Shown here piece after piece: positions 17,964 through 25,497 of a DNA stretch of 64,000 bases (positions are counted from its first letter, which is position 1; each line of letters starts with the position of its first letter). Source of the stretch: Telluria aromaticivorans (lineage in GTDB: Bacteria; Pseudomonadota; Gammaproteobacteria; Burkholderiales; Burkholderiaceae_D); assembly GCF_013003915.1 (NCBI RefSeq), contig NZ_JABAIV010000002.1:310001-374000 (forward strand), in the 5' to 3' direction. The position numbers were made by a program, and so were the translations under genes. Under the pieces are notes generated by a model. The model was not told where the DNA came from. It saw only the letters and a list, made by a program, of their open reading frames with translations, and searched no databases.

Positions 17964-18746
17964 ATGCTCATCAAACGCAAATCCATCGAACAGGCCGAAT
18001 CCTCGCGCCGCCCCACGCGCAAGCCCAAGTTCGCCCCCGTCACCTTGTCCGAACAGGACGGCGTCCGCTACCTGCACTTCGGCACCGAATGGGTGCAAGG
18101 CGCGATGCGCCTGCGCAAACCAGACTGGCCGGAGCTCGAGTACGCCCAGCAGATGATGGCCTGGATGCTGTTCATCGAATCGCCGCGCGCCATCGCCCAA
18201 TTGGGACTCGGTGCTGGTACCTTGACCAAATTCTGCTATCGCCAGTTCCCGCAAGCGAGCGTCACCGCCGTCGAGCTCAATGAATCGGTGATCGGCATCT
18301 GCGCATCGATGTTCAAGCTACCCGAGAACGACGAACGGCTGGCGGTGTTGACGGCCGACGCCATGGACTTCGTGCACGACCCAAGCAACCATGGCGCTTT
18401 CGATGTCCTGCAATGCGACCTGTATGACGCAACGGCGCGCGGGCCGGTGCTGGATACTCCAGAGTTCTACCAGGCCTGCAACGACTGCCTGGTTGAGGGT
18501 GGCATCATGACGGTCAACCTGTTCGGCGACCACCCGAGTTTTGCCAAGAATCTAAAAGCCATGAAGTTCGCCTTCGACCATGTGATCTGCCTGCCGGAAG
18601 TCCATGACGGCAATGTCGTGGCGCTGTGCTTCCGCGACCGGCCGCAACTCGATAAAGAAGTATTGGCTGCCCGGGCCGCGCAGATCGTAGCCGCCACCAA
18701 GTTGCCGGCCAAGTCCTGGGTCAAGGGCATCTTCGCCGCCGACTGA
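17964..18746 (+). CDS. Spermidine-synthase-like methyltransferase-fold protein
   Basis: A 260-residue protein with a Rossmann methyltransferase fold. LGLGAGTLTKFCYRQFP and VTAVELNESVIGICASMF are the nucleotide and dcSAM site of polyamine synthases, and DVLQCDLYDATARGP corresponds to the catalytic loop region. The N-terminal strand domain is short and the loop lacks a convincing aminopropyltransferase DSTDP motif, so the enzyme activity is unproven. ATG 17,964 is chosen because the upstream extension is not protein-like. It is 23 bases ahead of the GspE-like gene. Confidence 0.75.
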   Translation: MLIKRKSIEQAESSRRPTRKPKFAPVTLSEQDGVRYLHFGTEWVQGAMRLRKPDWPELEYAQQMMAWMLFIESPRAIAQLGLGAGTLTKFCYRQFPQASVTAVELNESVIGICASMFKLPENDERLAVLTADAMDFVHDPSNHGAFDVLQCDLYDATARGPVLDTPEFYQACNDCLVEGGIMTVNLFGDHPSFAKNLKAMKFAFDHVICLPEVHDGNVVALCFRDRPQLDKEVLAARAAQIVAATKLPAKSWVKGIFAAD

Positions 18747-18769
18747 ACGTTTACTGCCGGGAGCCGAAC

Positions 18770-20584
18770 GTGAACACGCATGCCGTCCCATCGACCGCCA
18801 AGCCGCCGCGCCTGCGCGCGCTCGACCTGCAATCGATCTTCTCCTGGCTGCTGGCTGACGGCATCGTCACCAAGGAAGCGGTCAAGGCGCAATTCGCCCA
18901 GGCCCAGGGCATCCTGAAGAATGCGGTCGGCTCCATGCATCCGCTTACGGCCGTGGCCCAGTGCAAGCTGGTGTCCGCGCAACCGCCGCACCGGCTGCTG
19001 ACCCTGGACGTGCTGACCGAATGGTGCGCGACCAAGGTCGGCCTGCCCTTCATCCGTATCGATCCTTTAAAGATCGACTTCACCAAGGTGGCGGACGTGA
19101 TGTCCGCCAGCTATGCGGCGCGCTTCAATATCCTGCCGGTGGAAATGACCGGGTCAACGTTGGTTGTGGCGACAGCCGACCCGGCGAATATCGAGTGGGA
19201 AGCGGAGATCGCCAAGGTCTCGCGCCGCAAGATCGAACTGGTGCTGGCCAGCCCGCTCGATATCGCCCAGTACATCTCGCAGTTCTTCAGCCTGGCCAAG
19301 ACGATCCGCGATGCCAACCGCCACACCGGGCAGGACCTGGCGATGCGGAACAACTTCGAACAGCTGGTCGAACTGGGGAAATCGAACAAGCAGTTCGATG
19401 CGAATGACCAGCACATCGTCAACATCGTCGACTGGTTATGGAGTTATGCCTTCGAGCAGCGGGCCTCGGATATCCATCTGGAGCCAAAGCGCGAAATGGC
19501 GGTGATCCGTTTTCGCATCGACGGCGTGCTGCACCAGGTCTACCAGGTGCCCGCAGTCGTCATGATTGCGATGACGGCGCGGATCAAGCTGCTGGGACGG
19601 ATGGACGTCATCGAAAAACGCCGTCCGCAGGATGGCCGCATCAAGACGCGTACCGCTGGCGGCCAGGAAGTCGAATTGCGCTTATCGACGCTGCCGACGG
19701 CATTTGGCGAAAAGCTGGTGATGCGTATTTTCGATCCGGAGGTGGTAGTCAAGACCCTGCCGGAGCTGGGATTCCCGCCTGAAGATGCGCAGCGCTGGGA
19801 TGCGCTGACCAGCCGCCCGCACGGGATCATCCTTGTCACGGGGCCAACCGGGTCGGGCAAGACCACTACCTTGTATACAACGCTCAAGGCGCTGGCCACA
19901 AGTGAGGTGAATGTCTGCACGGTCGAAGATCCGATCGAGATGGTCGAGGCAGCGTTTAACCAGATGCAGGTACAGCCGGGGATCGACTTGTCTTTTGCGG
20001 ATGGCGTGCGTGCGTTGATGCGGCAGGATCCTGACATCATCATGGTCGGCGAGATTCGCGATTTGCAGACGGCCGAGATGGCGATCCAGGCGGCGCTGAC
20101 CGGGCACCTGGTGTTCTCGACACTGCATACGAATGATGCGCCGGCGGCTGTGGTGCGTTTGCTGGAGCTGGGAGTGCCGGATTATCTGCTGGAAGCGACG
20201 CTGATTGGCGTGATGGCGCAGCGGCTTGTGCGCACGCTCTGCCCTGATTGCAAGGCGCCGGGCGGCGAGATCAGCGACGAAGTGTGGCAGAGCATTGGTG
20301 GGGCCTGGAATATTCCGAAGCCTGCCGTTGTGTATCGGCCGATCGGCTGTCCAGAATGCCGCCAGACCGGGTACCGGGGCAGGATTGGTATCTATGAATT
20401 GCTGACGGTCAGCGAAGGGTTCGCGCACATCGTTCGGGAGTCGGGCGATATCCAGAAGCTGCGCCAGCAAAGCGTGGCGGATGGGATGAAACCGCTGCGG
20501 ATCGCGGGGGCGATGAAGGTGGTCGAGGGCGTCACGACTGTGGACGAGGTGTTGAAGGTGACTGCGGCGCTGGCATCAGCGTGA
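18770..20584 (+). CDS. GspE/PilB-family secretion or pilus ATPase
   Basis: A 604-residue hexameric ATPase. The N-terminal MshE/GspE-N domain spans about residues 10-160. The N2 domain carries ASDIHLEP, and the C-terminal motor has Walker A GPTGSGKTTT, the Asp box TVEDPIEM, Walker B DIIMVGEIRD and the His box. A zinc-binding pair CPDC...CPEC lies near residue 490-525. It could power type II secretion or type IV pilus assembly; no other pilus or secretion genes lie beside it, so the partner is unknown. The tRNA-Lys follows 57 bases later. Confidence 0.88.
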   Translation: MNTHAVPSTAKPPRLRALDLQSIFSWLLADGIVTKEAVKAQFAQAQGILKNAVGSMHPLTAVAQCKLVSAQPPHRLLTLDVLTEWCATKVGLPFIRIDPLKIDFTKVADVMSASYAARFNILPVEMTGSTLVVATADPANIEWEAEIAKVSRRKIELVLASPLDIAQYISQFFSLAKTIRDANRHTGQDLAMRNNFEQLVELGKSNKQFDANDQHIVNIVDWLWSYAFEQRASDIHLEPKREMAVIRFRIDGVLHQVYQVPAVVMIAMTARIKLLGRMDVIEKRRPQDGRIKTRTAGGQEVELRLSTLPTAFGEKLVMRIFDPEVVVKTLPELGFPPEDAQRWDALTSRPHGIILVTGPTGSGKTTTLYTTLKALATSEVNVCTVEDPIEMVEAAFNQMQVQPGIDLSFADGVRALMRQDPDIIMVGEIRDLQTAEMAIQAALTGHLVFSTLHTNDAPAAVVRLLELGVPDYLLEATLIGVMAQRLVRTLCPDCKAPGGEISDEVWQSIGGAWNIPKPAVVYRPIGCPECRQTGYRGRIGIYELLTVSEGFAHIVRESGDIQKLRQQSVADGMKPLRIAGAMKVVEGVTTVDEVLKVTAALASA

Positions 20585-20641
20585 GTTGCACAATGGACAC
20601 TAGCGCAAACCGGAACACCCGGCTATAATGCTGCCTCTTTC

Positions 20642-20717
20642 GGGTCGTTAGCTCAGCTGGTAGAGCAGCGGACTTTTAATCCGTTGGTCGCAGGTTCGAA
20701 TCCCGCACGGCCTACCA
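20642..20717 (+). tRNA. tRNA-Lys (anticodon TTT), first copy, island attachment gene
   Basis: 76 bases with encoded CCA. The acceptor GGGTCGT pairs with ACGGCCT through two wobbles, the anticodon loop is CTTTTAA, and the T arm is GGTTCGAATCC. A TATAAT box lies at 20,624-20,629. It is identical to the copy at 48,873. Its 3' part from 20,672 is the left attachment core of the island. Confidence 0.97.
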
Positions 20718-20723
20718 CGAATT
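20672..20723 (+). repeat. attL core: 52-bp direct repeat of the island
   Basis: From ACTTTTAATCC (anticodon arm) through the tRNA end and CGAATT. It is identical over 52 bases to 41,346-41,397, in the same orientation, 20.67 kb apart. This is the standard sign of integrase-mediated insertion into a tRNA 3' end, with the intact tRNA kept on the left. Confidence 0.93.
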
Positions 20724-20729
20724 ACCAAG

Positions 20730-20762
20730 AAGCCCACGAATTCACGTTCGTGGGCTTTTTGC
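20730..20762 (+). terminator. Terminator downstream of tRNA-Lys, brought by the island
   Basis: Perfect 11-bp stem AAGCCCACGAA/TTCGTGGGCTT with a 6-base loop and TTTTTG. The native terminator of this tRNA (AAGGCGT type) now lies after attR. Confidence 0.85.
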
Positions 20763-20764
20763 GT

Positions 20765-20783
20765 TCTGGTCGCTCTCTGGTCG
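20765..20783 (+). repeat. 19-bp motif shared by both island ends (left copy)
   Basis: TCTGGTCGCTCTCTGGTCG, itself two CTGGTCG units 4 bases apart. It is found again, same orientation, at 41,163. It lies 42 bases inside attL. Possible recombinase arm-type site (inference). Confidence 0.6.
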
Positions 20784-21154
20784 CTTCGGAAAGCGTGCAG
20801 CCTCGTTTGGCCCTCAGCATCAACAGCGACTTTCTCTGACTACGCAAGTCGAAACCGACTTCAACACGTGAACGATAGTGCACTTTTGTTGGACAACCTC
20901 TGGTCACAAGGGGTCCGGCAATCCAATCGACATTTCCCCGCTTCGTCAACTGTGACCACAGCCATTCAATCGCGTCCAATTAGGCGATATTATTAATATT
21001 GCGTACAATTGGCATCGTCCAGTTCCTCATAAAATGGCCCCATCCATAACGATTAGCGATAATTACGGAAAGATCGAAACGACCAATCTCACTAGACGCG
21101 AGTTAGTCGGGAAATGGTGATTTTTAAACGTCTATTTACGTGGAGACAAACACA
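20784..21154. other. Intergenic left end of the island
   Basis: 371 bases with no supported gene. An A/T-rich stretch with a TATTATTAATAT palindrome lies near 20,987. The ribosome site TGGAG of the next gene is at 21,141-21,145. Confidence 0.4.
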
Positions 21155-22096
21155 ATGGAACACCCCGAAGCGGATAAGCGGTTAAACATAGAAGAATTTT
21201 TTGGGCAAGCACGGTTTGACATTGAACATGCATTGAGCATGTATGCATTGAGCTATTGCACAATTCCCGCTGAAGCGATATATGACAAAGATGCTCTGGC
21301 GCCTTTCATGAGCGTTATAGAAAAATGTCATATCTATCTCATTGGATATACTCCAATAATTGAACTTACCAGCGTCGAACAGAAAGAAAGTACCCTAGAG
21401 CTTAAATTCGAAGTTCTAGGAAAACAGTACAGCATTTCTTATCCTATACCAGCCGGTTTTTCGCTAAAAACAGATGAGAACCGGTCTTATTTGCAAAATA
21501 GTGCTGGCGAAAAGATATGGCCGAAAGATGACGACATCCAGCAGAAGGTTAGTGCAGAGTCAAAGGATATTCTCTTCGAGGTTAAATATGTGGGACAGGC
21601 TTACGGCCAGGATGGATCACGGAATGCTATCGACCGCCTACTTAAGCACGAGACACTCCAGAAAATTTCGTTAAAAGGCGTGCCGAAAGGTTATAAAATA
21701 ACCTTACTACTCTTGGCGGTTCAGCCAAATAATCAGATTATCACTTCCATGAATCCATTTGCTAAAACGCAAGAGGATGGTGCAGCGAGAATCGAGTCCG
21801 GCTTGACAAAATTGTTTAACACGACTGAGGCCGAACGTATTTCTTTGTATGAGGCCGCACTGATTCGATATTTCTATCCTGAGTTCAATAGGGAATTCAA
21901 AGATAGTTTCCCATCAACAAACCTAAAAATCCTTCAGGATTGTTACAAGAAAGATTTTTGCTCAATAATTGCTGAAATATGTTTTGATGAACTTCCATTT
22001 CAGCTATGGTCAAATTCAATCGACCCTTCGCTGTACCATGCAGCGAAATTCGATATACATAAGGATGAAGATCGAAGGATGTTCTTTGGATTATGA
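21155..22096 (+). CDS. Orphan protein with a GIY-YIG-like core
   Basis: 313 residues, no signal peptide or membrane segment; A/T-rich and unlike host genes. I do not recognise a named family. Two stretches resemble the GIY-YIG nuclease core: ILFEVKYVGQAYG...NAIDRLLKH (around residue 145-170: strand, then the R/H helix) and LYEAALIRYFYPEFN (around 233-247: Glu helix and final Asn). The N-terminal 130 residues look like a separate mixed alpha/beta domain. ATG 21,155 is preceded by GTGGAG; an in-frame GTG at 21,140 is less likely. It faces the reverse transcriptase gene tail to tail. Low confidence in any activity. Confidence 0.75.
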   Translation: MEHPEADKRLNIEEFFGQARFDIEHALSMYALSYCTIPAEAIYDKDALAPFMSVIEKCHIYLIGYTPIIELTSVEQKESTLELKFEVLGKQYSISYPIPAGFSLKTDENRSYLQNSAGEKIWPKDDDIQQKVSAESKDILFEVKYVGQAYGQDGSRNAIDRLLKHETLQKISLKGVPKGYKITLLLLAVQPNNQIITSMNPFAKTQEDGAARIESGLTKLFNTTEAERISLYEAALIRYFYPEFNREFKDSFPSTNLKILQDCYKKDFCSIIAEICFDELPFQLWSNSIDPSLYHAAKFDIHKDEDRRMFFGL

Positions 22097-22191
22097 TGTA
22101 TTCTAAGTGTGCAAAACATTTTCGCGCACCTCGAAATCGAAATTCTTCTGATTAGCCTAGTGTAGACAGCCCCCTCGCACGAAAATTAGGG

Positions 22192-22280
22192 CACTTCGAG
22201 GAGCCTCGCGAATGCGCTGAATGGGGGGGCAGTCATCTATCCAAGCCTTCCCCCGACGTTCCCTGACTATAACCGCTACA
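22192..22280 (+). repeat. 89-bp imperfect direct repeat, left copy
   Basis: Starts CACTTCGAGGAGCC, with the core GCGAATGCGCTGAATGGGGG and then GCAGTCATCTATCCAA. The matching copy is at 24,377-24,465. The pair brackets the reverse transcriptase locus. The rest of the 22,097-22,485 gap holds no gene that I can support. Confidence 0.8.
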
Positions 22281-22485
22281 GGGCACTTGTAGAGAAACGC
22301 TATAGGCTGGGAAGAACGTCGTTCGTCTTCCAGATTTGCTAACGCTCACGCTCGGCCATGCTAGTGATCCGATTGAACAGCGCCACTGTACTGCTTCAGC
22401 ACCGCCAAGTCGGAGCGGATTGAATAAAATCTGTACATCCGACAGTGATTGGGGTCCAACCGCTAAAGCGGAAGCAATAAGTACA

Positions 22486-23763
22486 TCACCGCATTAATTC
22501 TTTCTGGAACCTCTTCCACAATGGGCGCAATTGTTTCCTTATTTCCTTGGAATCCAGATATTGTGCAGCTCTATATCCATAGCTAATGAAATTACGTCGA
22601 CCGAAATAAGTGTACTTCCTCAACAAGCTCTTCATAAATAAGGGCCGCGGCTCCCCTCCTCGATCGATTCGCAGTTGATTCCTCTTGCGCATCGTCGCCT
22701 TGGCTAATTTTACTCCACGACGGAGGCGATCTGAGTATCGTGCCAAAGACGCAGACCGTAACAGCACGCGCTGCCCATCAAATAAGAAGCCTAAATATTG
22801 GAGTGGCTTTTCTGAGCGCAAACAACCGTTAATTGTTTGAAAGTGCCTTCGCTCAGTTTTCGAAGGCTGGATTCCCAGCTTAATACCTGATATATAATCG
22901 GTAGCGAATTTTTCGCAATTCGACGCCTCATTAGGCGGAACTATAAATAACATATCATCACAATAGCGGAAATATTTCCCGCCAACACTTCCTACATAAC
23001 GCGCAATTCGCTCATCAAACTCAAGCATGTAAATATTCGACAAGAGAGCGCTTATTGATGATCCTTGAGGTATGCCCTTTACATCACTGTGTTTGCGTAT
23101 GATTTTGGCCGAACGAATCTTTTCGCGGAAATCCTCAGGACTGCACAGCCTGAGACCAGCAGCGCGTTGATTGTGCTTAGAAAGTCCAAGGATGTCCAAA
23201 GTGGCATCCAGGTTCACCATCGAATAACGGGTCAACGCGCGAAATACCGCGTAGTGATCATGCGGCAGAACGTTCATACCGAGAACGGAAGCCCACTGGG
23301 ACTTGAGGATTGCGTGATCAAGATTATCAAAGAACCCCTTGATATCCAATCCTAGAACATGGCATTCACTGTGTTCCGCAATAGAAGAAAATGCCTCCGC
23401 AGCAAAATTTATATTGCTTTTGCCCAAGGTACGGAACGCCAATACATTAGTATTTAGCCCTCGCTTATTGAGTTCGCCCTCATACTTCGAGGTTAGAAGA
23501 TGGCAATAATAGGAAAATATGTGGCTGTCTATGTGCGATGCATACGCCACTTTGCGGGGCTTTGATTTGCGTACTAACCTTCGTAAGTCATCACACCACT
23601 TCACTTTAGAAGTGACAATGTCAAAATCAATGAAGGGAAGGAAACCGCGTTTAGCAACCCGCTGGGGGTCGGTCACAATTTTTGATGCAGTTAAACAAGA
23701 AACAGGACGATCGAAATGGGTGTACCCACGCCTGCGAAACCAAGGTTCCTTTTTGGATAGCAT
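22486..23763 (-). CDS. Reverse transcriptase resembling antiviral DRT2 (UG2) enzymes
   Basis: 425 residues, a stand-alone RT without maturase, integrase or retron-partner domains. RT motif A is LGLDIKGFFDNLDH (139-150), motif B KGIPQGSSISALLSNIYM (229-246) and motif C FRYCDDMLF (265-273, YCDD). The N-terminus EPWFRRRGYTHFD and the RT-only length match what I know of the DRT2 group, in which the enzyme copies an upstream ncRNA by rolling-circle reverse transcription and the concatemeric cDNA encodes a toxic repeat protein during phage infection. A ~260-base leader with the expected landmarks lies upstream. The family call rests on motif memory, not a search; RT identity is near certain. Confidence 0.85.
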   Translation of the reverse strand: MLSKKEPWFRRRGYTHFDRPVSCLTASKIVTDPQRVAKRGFLPFIDFDIVTSKVKWCDDLRRLVRKSKPRKVAYASHIDSHIFSYYCHLLTSKYEGELNKRGLNTNVLAFRTLGKSNINFAAEAFSSIAEHSECHVLGLDIKGFFDNLDHAILKSQWASVLGMNVLPHDHYAVFRALTRYSMVNLDATLDILGLSKHNQRAAGLRLCSPEDFREKIRSAKIIRKHSDVKGIPQGSSISALLSNIYMLEFDERIARYVGSVGGKYFRYCDDMLFIVPPNEASNCEKFATDYISGIKLGIQPSKTERRHFQTINGCLRSEKPLQYLGFLFDGQRVLLRSASLARYSDRLRRGVKLAKATMRKRNQLRIDRGGEPRPLFMKSLLRKYTYFGRRNFISYGYRAAQYLDSKEIRKQLRPLWKRFQKELMR

Positions 23764-24024
23764 TCTGATTCCAGTCTAGCAAACCGAGAGAGCGAAGATG
23801 GCGGCAATCTGAAAACCGCTCTCCCGGATAGACCAAGTAATCCTCTTACCTTTACACCCGTAGGGGCCAAACCGCGTATGTTAGAAATGTCGTACCATGC
23901 TCACATGCAACTGGAGGTGTCCTTGCGGAATCCCGTCGTCACTCTGTTATCACTTGTCCTGGCTTGGCTGCAGCTGGGCGAAGTTGACAACTTGTAACAC
24001 TCCTCCATGTCAATACATGGAGCA
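23764..24024 (-). ncRNA. Putative DRT2-type template ncRNA, upstream of the RT
   Basis: About 260 bases between an extended -10 promoter and the RT start, on the RT strand. It begins in a 14-bp stem (23,996-24,029, one mismatch, 6-base loop). The RNA-sense leader holds ACA at 24,010-24,008, 23,995-23,993 and 23,890-23,888. The known Klebsiella DRT2 ncRNA is of similar size and uses ACA repeats for template jumping (from memory of the literature). Both ends are inferred. Confidence 0.55.
23888..23995 (+). other. Candidate rolling-circle unit encoding a stop-free repeat (neo-like)
   Basis: TGT occurs at 23,888, 23,993 and 24,008 on the + strand (ACA in the ncRNA). Joining 23,993-95 back to 23,888-90 gives a 105-base unit, exactly 35 codons. 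In the frame TCG TAC CAT the joined unit has no stop, because TTG-TAA at 23,992-23,997 becomes TTG-TCG. It contains GGAGGTG (23,913-23,919) ahead of an in-frame TTG at 23,923, and a consensus TTGACA at 23,984-23,989. The peptide would alternate SYHAHMQLEVSLRNP and a hydrophobic helix VVTLLSLVLAWLQLG. A 120-base alternative (ATGTC at 23,887 and 24,007) is also stop-free, in another, Cys-rich frame, with a TAG just outside it at 23,882. Confidence 0.45.
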
Positions 24025-24029
24025 GTGTT

Positions 24030-24038
24030 ACTATAGCA
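24030..24038 (-). promoter_or_regulatory. Extended -10 promoter for the ncRNA-RT transcript
   Basis: On the minus strand TGCTATAGT: a TG-n-TATAGT extended -10 box. The expected start is near 24,023-24,024. There is no good -35 at 17 bases, which extended -10 promoters tolerate. Confidence 0.55.
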
Positions 24039-24214
24039 CTATTTCCCAAACAATACTCATGTCATCTCACCATCAGGTAGTGATGTTGCTGGAATGTAGC
24101 ACATCAGCATCACCATGAACTAGTCGGCTTTAAGCTAGATCTCGTTTTAGAATGCGCAAGCCTGTCGTAACTATACAAGATAGCTGCACGGAGATCGTAA
24201 CTTTCCTCGTGCCT

Positions 24215-24301
24215 GTGTGCAAGCCGTGCAGAGCGCACTGAGTCGGTTTTGAGTTGCCGATCGCTATTGAACGGGTGTGCAACATGTGCAACGTGTGCAA
24301 C
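24215..24301 (+). repeat. Tandem 9-bp RTGTGCARG-type units (two clusters)
   Basis: 24,215-24,232 holds GTGTGCAAG CCGTGCAGA. 24,275-24,301 holds three exact-phase units GTGTGCAAC ATGTGCAAC GTGTGCAAC. They lie 190-280 bases upstream of the ncRNA start, in a non-coding stretch. Confidence 0.75.
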
Positions 24302-24376
24302 ATCGTCGCGTACATGGACATTGAAAATCGTCGACCTAGTAGGGTATAGATGAGCCGATTTACAGGCAAATTGGTC

Positions 24377-24465
24377 CACTTCGACAAGCTTAGCGAATGC
24401 GCTGAGTGGGGGGCAGTCATCTATCCAACCTTTCCCCGGACTTTCCCCAGCTATAACTGCTATAA
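24377..24465 (+). repeat. 89-bp imperfect direct repeat, right copy
   Basis: Starts CACTTCGACAAGCTT, with the core GCGAATGCGCTGAGTGGGG and then GCAGTCATCTATCCAA. It pairs with 22,192-22,280, offset about 2,185 bases. The alignment is gapless or nearly so across both copies. Confidence 0.8.
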
Positions 24466-25115
24466 GCGCTAGTCGATATTGGACCTCAAAGCACCTAGTT
24501 TGATGCTTCACTGTGGCGAAAGTACAAATATGCCAAGCCGATCGGTCCAACGGAAATGGCGAAACTCCAGCGCATCACCACCGTCATCAACTTCACAGCA
24601 AGCATAAGCAGCGCGTTTGCGAGAAAAGTTTGTCGCACGATGAAGTCCATGACGCTTAGCATCACGAAGATGAATATCGGCGCGCCATTCCGAAGATGAA
24701 GTGACGGAAATGGTAAAGAGCGGACAATCCGCCAAACGTCTTGGCGATTACACGGGCGCATCGGATCCGCATTGTCGTGATTAAGTGCCCGAGCGTACGG
24801 TAGGCCCGCCCGCCCTGCTACCGGCCCTCACAAATCTCAGTCAACGCCACCCCGGCGTTTAGGCAGGTGCAGCAGACGGCAACGCTGGCCCCTACCAAAT
24901 CTCGCAATCTCCCTCAACCAGTGTGCAAGGTGTGCAGGCCAGCTCTGTACGCCCTGCACAGTCACGTCAACAGACCATGAAAACCAAGAAGACAAACGCG
25001 CCCTTTTCCCCTTGGCGATAGCCACATCGCCAAGGGCGCACAACCCGCGGTAGGCGGTCTTGTCGTCAGCCCGACAACATTACTGGACCGGTATGTTACC
25101 GGTGACTGATCAAGC
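24466..25115. other. Intergenic stretch of the island, no supported gene
   Basis: Several short frames are open on the minus strand (for example 24,495-24,761), but none has a ribosome site, and they overlap one another. A CCGGTATGTTACCGG palindrome lies near 25,088. It probably contains decayed coding sequence. Confidence 0.35.
24921..24938 (+). repeat. Tandem 9-bp units GTGTGCAAG GTGTGCAGG
   Basis: Two perfect-phase units, with an inverted unit CCCTGCACAG about 14 bases further right (24,952). Same family as the clusters at 24,215, 24,275, 30,571, 30,631, 35,049 and 41,072. Confidence 0.75.
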
Positions 25116-25265
25116 TTGGCGGAAGACATCAGGGCGGATCAAGCTGCCATTCATGATGGCGGTCAAATGCTTTCCTCTTACCGCATCGCGCCCACCGTCC
25201 CCCTTTGGCTCATCAACGAGGCTAACCGCGCCAGCACGACGATCCTGCTGCCCGACAAATACTGA
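25116..25265 (+). CDS. Small unrecognised protein
   Basis: The frame from TTG 25,116 (or ATG 25,167) to TGA 25,265 reads LAEDIRADQAAIHDGGQ and ends NRASTTILLPDKY. The sequence is protein-like, with balanced composition and a Trp/Leu core, and could be an intact 49-residue or 32-residue protein, or the tail of a broken longer gene, since a TGA lies just upstream. No convincing ribosome site. The family is unknown to me. Confidence 0.35.
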   Translation: MAEDIRADQAAIHDGGQMLSSYRIAPTVPLWLINEANRASTTILLPDKY

Positions 25266-25497
25266 CTCCTGCGGGTTTCGCCGAATCGCACTGGTCTGCC
25301 GCCACCACGACCGGAAATGGACCGGAGACCGCAACAGCAGCCGAGCTGAGATAGGACACCGTGCGATGACACAAGCGTAGCAACCACCATCTGACCGTGA
25401 GCGTCGACGCTGTGCGCCGCTCCACGGATTCGAACTTCCCGGAACGCTTTCCACGGTCCGATCAACCCACCAACCCACCATCAAGGACAGTCAATGC

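Noticed and set aside
20722..20979. 85-codon minus frame next to attL
   Set aside because: It runs through the terminator hairpin and the 19-bp repeat and has no start signal.
22486..24038. Retron
   Set aside because: The leader lacks the long inverted repeat flanking an msr-msd, and the RT lacks the retron VTG and partner arrangement that I would expect. The ACA spacing and RT-only layout fit DRT2 better.
23897..24118. A chromosomal 73-codon gene on the + strand over the ncRNA
   Set aside because: It has no ribosome site and no promoter in the chromosome, and it is antisense to the leader. Its openness is better explained as part of the stop-free repeat idea, and that frame is Cys-rich and not protein-like as a single gene.
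24275..24301. CRISPR array
   Set aside because: Repeat units are 9 bp with no spacers, and no cas genes are in the window.
24110..24550. 146-codon minus frame
   Set aside because: It overlaps the 9-bp tandem repeats (VAHVAHVAH is their translation) and the 89-bp repeat; no ribosome site.
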